Positions 12,847 to 64,000 of a stretch of DNA of 64,000 nt are shown in pieces. The stretch covers positions 725,859-789,858 of the forward strand of contig SJOL01006425.1 in assembly GCA_004794785.1 (NCBI GenBank). Direction: 5' to 3'. The translations under genes and the position numbers were made by a program. Numbering within the stretch: the first letter of the stretch is position 1; each line of letters opens with the position of its first letter. The notes beneath the pieces are model-generated. The model did no database searches. It was given only the letters and a program-made list of their open reading frames with translations, and was not told where the DNA came from. Source of the stretch: Opisthorchis felineus. Lineage: Eukaryota > Platyhelminthes > Trematoda > Opisthorchiida > Opisthorchiidae.

Positions 12847-13287
12847 TCAGAGAACAGAGGAGAAATACACGGCGGGTTGGCACTGGCGATTAATGAACAG
12901 TATGTGATCGGGGTGAATTGTTAGGTCAATCTGTGCAGATTCAATGTACAAACATCGGAAAGACGGGTGGTGAGAAGACAGTTCAGGCGGATACGAAAAG
13001 TGATAACTGATTTGACTGGTGTTCGTTCGAACGACAAGAAGAGAGGAAAGAATCGGACAACAAACGAGCACAGCAAAGAGAGAGTGTGTGTGAGTAGGGG
13101 ACACATCTATAACGGCCGAATAGAAGGCAACGCGCACCGAGGTCAACGTGACTGGACACCTTGGCGTTGTGCGAGTGAGGTGTAGAAACCTGACAAGATC
13201 TCTGGTGTTCACAAACACTGAAGCCGAGACCACAAGGGGTTTTGTCATGAGTTCAGGCTCGGATGAAAACGTCAGCCAAACATACAC
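12847..13287 (-). CDS. Unassigned 146-aa ORF in the ERK 3' region
   Basis: Open frame from 13287 just past a GT microsatellite. The sequence is hydrophobic/Ser-rich with no recognised domain. It lies between the ERK stop and the putative poly(A) signals, so it is most likely untranslated UTR sequence that happens to be open. Confidence 0.15.
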   Translation of the reverse strand: MYVWLTFSSEPELMTKPLVVSASVFVNTRDLVRFLHLTRTTPRCPVTLTSVRVAFYSAVIDVSPTHTHSLFAVLVCCPILSSLLVVRTNTSQISYHFSYPPELSSHHPSFRCLYIESAQIDLTIHPDHILFINRQCQPAVYFSSVL

Positions 13288-13290
13288 TAG

Positions 13291-13322
13291 TGGTGTGTGT
13301 GTGTGTGCATGTGTGTGCGTGT
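13291..13322. repeat. (GT)n microsatellite, imperfect
   Basis: GT array with GC interruptions (GTGTGTGCATGTGTGTGCGTGTGTG), 0.2 kb downstream of the ERK stop codon. Confidence 0.93.
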
Positions 13323-13522
13323 GTGGAATGCTGATGTGGAAATTGGAAGCTTGTCACAGAACCATGACACAAGATCACTCACATTCACAACAAGATCTTC
13401 AGGTTTGCTTGAGCAAAACGCTGTTTTATGTTCTGTCTGAGGAGATCAGAATAAAAAAATTGAGAAAAAAGGGTTGCCAAAATTAGCAACTGGAAACTGA
13501 TACAGTCAGCCGGTGTCCAGCA

Positions 13523-59009
<45,487 letters not shown>

Positions 59010-59066
59010 TTTTTGACGGCTACGAAGATATTGTTCAATAAGGGACGACAAGAGGTTGAATTCGCT
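59010..59066 (-). promoter_or_regulatory. ERK 5'UTR with splice acceptor 55 nt before ATG
   Basis: On the minus strand a pyrimidine-rich tract (TATTTTTTCTGATTG) ends in CAG at 59065-59067, leaving 55 nt of leader to the ATG. It could be a spliced-leader trans-splice acceptor, which trematodes use, or the 3' end of a 5'UTR intron. The sequence does not separate the two. I see no TATA box that I would trust. Confidence 0.5.
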
Positions 59067-59130
59067 GCAATCAGAAAAAATACACAGAATAAAGAGATGC
59101 GTGTCCCTAAAACGATTTTTATGTCAACAA

Positions 59131-59240
59131 ATCGCTCAGTTGTAGCAGCCCCTCGGTGCCTAGCTGCCATGCCAACGGAAGGAGGCACGAGGGCTGGGAT
59201 ACTGCCAGGTTGCCCAAGCCTAGACAGCAGCAACAAGAGG
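59131..59240 (-). repeat. tRNA-SINE copy just upstream of ERK, headless
   Basis: Body and 3' block (CTAGGCTTGGGCAACCTGGC, GCTAGGCACCGAGGGGCTG) on the same strand as ERK, starting about 120 bp upstream of the ATG. It may lie in the promoter or in a 5'UTR intron. The tRNA head is missing. Confidence 0.83.
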
Positions 59241-59756
59241 AGCCAGATCTGTGAAGAAAATGCACGACGCTTGGCTATGCCCGTCGATTCGTGACAAGAT
59301 ATATACAAATGGCGACTCTTTTGTTTCAGGCGTCAGACACCGTAAACGGGCAAAAGGTAAAGGTGACCGAGGTCTGGGTTCACAACAGACAATCAACCGC
59401 CACGCTAAACACCGACACGAATCTGGATTGAGGACCAAGCTACTGTGTTTACCATTGCTACATTTGGACGGCCAGTTTTGACGTGAAGTTGGCGAACTGG
59501 TTAATTGGAGATTCGAGCAGCCCTTACTGTTTTAGATATATTCCTTATGTGTCAATGTCCGAATACCCATGACTTCCGGACGTCCTATACTGTAGTGACT
59601 AGGTCCCAAGTGCGTAAAGCTGCTGAGAACGGACAATGGCCTGGAAGACCGGGACGTGTCCCAGGGGATGATTTCCGATCCAAGTCACAAGACACTCTTC
59701 GGTTGAGGAACACTTTTTTGGCACCATCGATGTGCATCCTCAATCCATTCTTCGCT
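59241..59756. other. No recognisable gene between SINE and RTE-3
   Basis: Only short frames without known motifs. Confidence 0.5.
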
Positions 59757-61380
59757 TGGTCGTTCAGCAGCAGCAGCAGTGACATCAACATCAGTGTTGA
59801 CACTGATGTTTCATCGCGGTACAACCACAAGGTTTATCGAATAATATATAAAACCCTAAAGTGAAAAGGGAAGAGGCCACCGAGAGCATTCTGAAGTGCG
59901 TATACCGTCAAACGCTCAATCAGACAAGCTGGAAAGAACCTGACAGCATGAGCGCTACAGACATCGGCTAGCCGCCATTTCTTGCAATATCTCCAAGCAG
60001 GCACAGTGGTGAATGTTGAGAGGGAGCGTCCTCGCCGGACACCAATTTGTATACAAGGGCTTTGGAGAGCTCTCCGTATATTCTCACACGTCCGGAAGTC
60101 TGGGAACACAAAGAACCTATTATATTCACAAACTTCACGGACAATGCTTGTTGACCGATTGACTGAGTCAAACGTGCCCTGGAAATCCAGGAATAAGTTT
60201 AGCGTTGTTCTAGCACTCCACGGAGGTGTGATGATTTAGTCTGAGCAATCCTGACCAGGCCGAAATCCTGCTTGTTGCTCTCGAGTTACTGTTTTACGGG
60301 CCACCATAAGGCGATGAAGGGCACGTGACGTCAATCAGACCCCCTGTGGTTGCGGGACTCACTGTGGATCCTTTTTGGAAAATGGCAACTATTATCGATT
60401 TCCTCCAGTTGTTTGAGACAGCCTCCTTTTCACAAATGAAGCTTGAGAGATCAGACAAGCGTTGACTGAAGACCTCCACTCCATCCTTAGACAATTCGGG
60501 TGGGAGGACATCCGGACCAGGAGATCGGTGGCGCTTGGGGAACATATGCAGTCATAAACCTCCAAGGTCGTAGGGGGTTCCAGGTTCACTACCCAGAGTT
60601 CTACTGCAGTTCGAGGATCCAAGTGAGTGGCAGCAGGTGGTCATGAGAATTGTTCTTCAAAGTGCTCGAGCCAGCGGTCGAGGCGTCCCTCTTTATTGAA
60701 TATGGTTACACCTCTTTGATTCTTGATGGCTTTGCTCACAAGCAGCTTCCAGGGAGCGGCCGGGCGGTCCGCTGTCCCATAGACCCGCAGCAGCAAGTTG
60801 TTGGATTTCGAAGCGATACATCAATATTCGACGCAGAGTAGACAATTAATCGATCCTCCTCCACCTGGAGGACAGGCTCTCTGATAAGTTCAGATTGGCG
60901 TACCTGGCAGTGGAAGTTACACTGAGCAGAAGTAATGAAAGTATTTTCAACGCTTACTCGATAAGGCTGATAGGGCAGTTGTCGCAGACCAACTTGCTTC
61001 CTTTCTTCAGGGATGGCAGAAAACTTGAAATAACTGTCAGATAAGAATATTTTTGTATTCCCTAAAGAAAGAAAAGGTTTTGGAATGGGCTTTAACAGTG
61101 CGAAGTGCACGCCCCGTATACCTCATTTGGAATATAATCTCTAGGAGGCTGTTTTTGGATCACCTAGTGTCCGAGCCATTTAGTTCCAGTTGGGTTGGTG
61201 CAGTTGATGTCGTATGCGGGAACGGGGCCCGAAAATAGGGACTGGAAGTGACTGCACGAAGGGCGACTTGGCAGCTGACCAAAATGTCCCATCCACCTAG
61301 AGACTTCATAGTCAAGATCCGTGATAAGATGACCTTTTGTACCATAAAGCATAAGCTCTGAAGCGGGCGCTTGCTTCACG
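59757..61380 (-). mobile_element. RTE-3: diverged RTE-clade element, internally deleted
   Basis: The 3' end carries CTGCTGCTG repeats, then a 20-bp palindrome (59789-59808). RT remnants lie at about 59960-60700, and possible endonuclease C-terminus up to about 61380, too decayed to be sure. After the RT block GVRRGRSLS the element jumps to its 3' tail, so the YADD region and RT C-terminus are gone. Sequence differs enough from RTE-1/2 to be a separate family. The 5' boundary is not determined. Confidence 0.75.
59960..60700 (-). pseudogene. RTE-3 reverse transcriptase remnant
   Basis: Blocks in RTE order across several frames: RWLEHFEEQFS (about 60660), SPGPDVLPPELSKDG (about 60500), NNWRKSIIVAIFQKGS (about 60390), EQQAGFRPGQDCSD (about 60270), FLDFQGTFDSVNRS (about 60180), GRVRIYGELSKALVYK and GVRRGRSLSTF (about 60020). 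They parallel the same blocks of RTE-1, with stops and frameshifts between them. Confidence 0.82.
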
Positions 61381-62032
61381 CGTTACAAATCAGCTAGAAG
61401 GGCTTGCCAAAGTTAAGTTGATTGGCATCTGCCTCCATATGCTTTGGCATTTTGGTTTGGAATAGTTTCCGGCCATCTGGACAACGTGTTGCCTCCAGTC
61501 GTGGACAGCAGTATTCCAGTGAGTTGACTAATCCAGCCTCTTTCAGGAGTGCGGACGGACATGGACCTACGCAGTATCCTCTCACACCAGTTCTATCATA
61601 CAAGTCCTCACAAACGTCTATTCGAATCAAGCAGAAACCCATCCTTTTTCAGCGATATATGGCATCTAACGACATATTCGTCTCGAAAGCAAGTAAGAGG
61701 CTTGAACAAATTAGCACAGGCCTCGGCCGCCTGCTGCGAATTTTTGATGGGATTGATTTTGTATTACTTCAACATTTATCAGAGTGAGTGCTACCTGGCC
61801 GTTGTGTAGGCCACCCTATTCCAACACATGGAGATAAGGCCGGAGTAAGTTCAATAGAGTACCCAGTGTTGTTTGCGACAACATGCCGAACGGTCCCACT
61901 AAAATGGTAATCATTGAATGAACCGACTCGACAAGACTACGAGGCTGGGAACCAACAACCCGGCATATGAAGTCTGCTTGATGAGCACATAGTTCACCGT
62001 TCTAAACCCTTTCAAAATCATGTCATCATGGG
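61381..62032. other. Unassigned stretch upstream of RTE-3
   Basis: Contains overlapping frames of up to 121 aa on both strands (61394-61787). None shows endonuclease motifs I trust. It may be the decayed 5' part of RTE-3 or unrelated sequence. Confidence 0.35.
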
Positions 62033-62230
62033 GGCAAGATGGTTCAGTGGTTAGAGCGCGAATTTACTGACCGGAAAGTCCGTGGTTCGAACCCGACCTC
62101 TGCATCTCGACTTCTCCGGTCTAGGCTTTGGCAACCTGGCAGTTTCCCAGCCCTCGTGCTTCCTTCGGGTGACATGGCACCTAGGTACCGAAAGGGTGTT
62201 ACAGCTGAACGATTATTACTATTATTATGT
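62033..62230 (+). repeat. tRNA-SINE, best-preserved copy
   Basis: Defines the family: A box AAGATGGTTCAGTGGTTAGA, B box GTGGTTCGAACCCGACC, linker CTGCATCTCGACTTCTCCGG, core GGCAACCTGGCAGTTTCCCA, CCTCGTGCTTCCTTCGGGTG, 3' block CCGAAAGGGTGTTACAGCTG, and the tail ATTATTACTATTATTATG. RNA polymerase III promoter boxes sit at tRNA spacing, but no tRNA cloverleaf forms, so this is a SINE rather than a tRNA gene. Confidence 0.93.
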
Positions 62231-62734
62231 TATTACCAGACTTCCGCCCGGCTGACGTCGATCGATCTACGTTCCTTTGAAACCCTCACAAGAAGACCTA
62301 CAACACGGGACCCACAGTAATCTTCAACCACCATCAACGGGAGTTCAAGAGCATCGAACACTGATACTTCGTCGAATCATAGTTTGCTTGAAAGTCTTAT
62401 TTGGGAAAACAAGGGACAGGAACCTGACTCAAACAAGGACTCTGAGGCCTTTATATCTCAAGGTATTCTTCCGGATTGCATTTCACATTCTTTGACTGCA
62501 ATCCCTTGATGTCCGGTTGCTGATCGTTGGTACCAGTCAGCATAAGTCACTGTTACGATATAACATCTATCAAACACCTGAGAACGGTTCATTCAGGCTA
62601 CCCGCAGAGGTCACGTCTCGCAACAACAAAACAAACAGCCCATATGACAACCTGATATGCACGTTCTTTGGGATTGAGCGATGTCACTGCCCCCACAGGT
62701 GCCTCGTGTTACCATATATCGGTAGTTACGGCAC

Positions 62735-62862
62735 GAAACTGCTGGCCGAGAGGTCCGTAGTTCGAACTAAACCTTAAACAGGCAGTGTCTCATCCCTTGT
62801 GTTTACTTCGAATTCTATGGCGGCTATTCAGTGAAAGGGTGCCAGAGCTTAACTATTCGAGT
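62735..62862 (+). repeat. tRNA-SINE copy, decayed
   Basis: B-box region GTCCGTAGTTCGAACTAAAC, then a shortened body and the 3' block GTGAAAGGGTGCCAGAGCTTAA. The A box is lost. Confidence 0.65.
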
Positions 62863-64000
62863 AAACGCGAGTCGAAGCTTAGAAACCCGTATCGTATCGG
62901 TCGTACGTATCGCTCGCACTGCTTTTGGAGTTAATACAACTTCCAAGGTGCTTAAACCGCACGTCAAGGAGGATGAAGACCTCATTTACGACTGTATAGT
63001 TATACATCACAGCTGAATGGCGCTTTAGATGTCACTGCTTTGTGTCGACATCGTTGGCATCGCGTTCATGAAGAAACCGAGTAAGTCGCCAGAGAATACA
63101 TGGTAAAAAACCTTATACATTGGCTAAATGCGGAATGTAACTGGAGCAAACACCTGAAAACACTATTGCAGTGCACATAAACCAACAAAAGGTTGCATTT
63201 TCCATTGAAATCATAAAAAGCCTCTCATGAACTCCTGGTAGTTCACAAAAATGAAAAGCCGAAATTTTGTGGTAATAGTGCTATTCCAAAATGTGAGTCG
63301 AAGTGTTTCAAGAAGCTATTCGGCAGGCAGTCTGCGCCTTACAAGTCATTTGTATGTGATAGGAAAACCGAATATTGCACAAAACACCCACTGGAATCGT
63401 CCTAATTCTGAAGCGATACCTAGATATTTCGTCTGTAAATTTATAGTTAACCGTATTCGGGAAGTTGTGCGTGACTGCAGATAGAGCATTCAGTACAAAT
63501 GCTCACAATGTGGGGCGTTTTACTACAAAGAATCAACCATGATTAACTGTCAGTTGTCATCGATGGCACGTCCCGAAGTCGGAGGCCGCACAACACCCTA
63601 GAGCGTGTCCGAGTTTTTGCAACGAACGCGAAAAAATCAGACCACGGATTGATTGAGCTAGTGAATGTAACCTTTCAAGGTCAGTTAATCGCTGATCCGA
63701 TTGGGCGATTTTAGGTTAGGATTTAGGTCCAATAGGAATAGAGCATAGTAATGTGGAGCAAAAAAGTAGTGGAAATATTCATCTGCAGATACCATGCACC
63801 CATTATCTTGCATGGTGATATATCAAATCACAGAATAGGTGGACACCAGGCCATTTGGATGTGACGTATAAAACAATTTACCGGGCCCATGGAAACCATG
63901 GGGAACCTATTAGCGAGCAACATTCTGGGTTAATAATTCCGCATCACATTTCTGCATCCAGAAGCCAAGTGCTTCAATGGATCAGTCATCAACTCTGTTT
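62863..64000. other. Intergenic, no recognisable gene
   Basis: Short frames only (the longest about 77 aa at 63251-63484). No repeats or domains recognised. Confidence 0.5.

Larger units (their letters stand above)
11466..13522 (-). other. Probable ERK 3'UTR / 3' flank
   Basis: Downstream of the TGA on the minus strand the first poly(A)-signal-like hexamers I find are ATTAAA (11679-11684) and AATAAA (11466-11471), implying a 3'UTR of about 1.8-2.1 kb. The stretch also holds a GT array (13291-13322), an AC array (12428-12450) and two long ORFs (12847-13287 and 11657-12361). The transcript end is inferred. Confidence 0.4.

Noticed and set aside
61394..61787. Endonuclease N-terminus of RTE-3
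   Set aside because: Position fits, but I cannot find SET, AGDxNA or other endonuclease motifs in any frame.
62033..62105. Functional tRNA gene
   Set aside because: A and B boxes are present at tRNA spacing, but no acceptor stem or anticodon arm forms, and the same head is joined to a common body in many copies, so it is a SINE.

Overview
The window looks like nuclear DNA from a parasitic flatworm, most likely a digenean trematode. The evidence is one very long, intron-rich animal gene with some tiny introns, abundant RTE-clade non-LTR retrotransposons, many tRNA-derived SINEs, and one tRNA-headed SINE carrying a decayed hammerhead ribozyme, an architecture known from schistosomes. I cannot name the species.

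The one host gene I can reconstruct is a complete ERK-type MAP kinase on the minus strand. Its coding sequence runs from the ATG at 59009 down to the TGA at 13523-13525. It has ten exons over 45.5 kb, all nine introns are GT-AG, and every reading-frame phase joins. The 351-residue product has the glycine-rich loop, VAIK lysine, HRDLKPSN catalytic loop, DFG, a TEY activation motif and the acidic common-docking site. Introns 1, 3 and 4 are only 33, 46 and 52 nt, while the last intron is 25.4 kb. A strong splice acceptor 55 nt upstream of the ATG may be a spliced-leader trans-splice site or the end of a 5'UTR intron.

Mobile DNA fills the rest. RTE-1 (5264-9238, minus) is nearly full length, decayed, and bounded by a perfect 13-bp target-site duplication. 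RTE-2 (19975-23320, plus) belongs to the same family, sits in ERK intron 9 and is internally deleted. RTE-3 (about 59757-61380, minus) is a different family lying upstream of ERK. Short 3'-end fragments of these families lie at 44325-44384 and 50738-50815. About a dozen copies of one tRNA-derived SINE family occur in both orientations inside introns and in the flanks.

Layout: 1-5250 has no recognisable gene; 5251-9251 is RTE-1; 9252-13522 is the 3' flank and probable 3'UTR of ERK, with two unexplained long ORFs; 13523-59009 is the ERK gene; 59010-64000 is its 5' flank, with RTE-3 and SINE copies. A few small ORFs in introns could encode secreted or membrane peptides, but nothing beyond the reading frame supports them.
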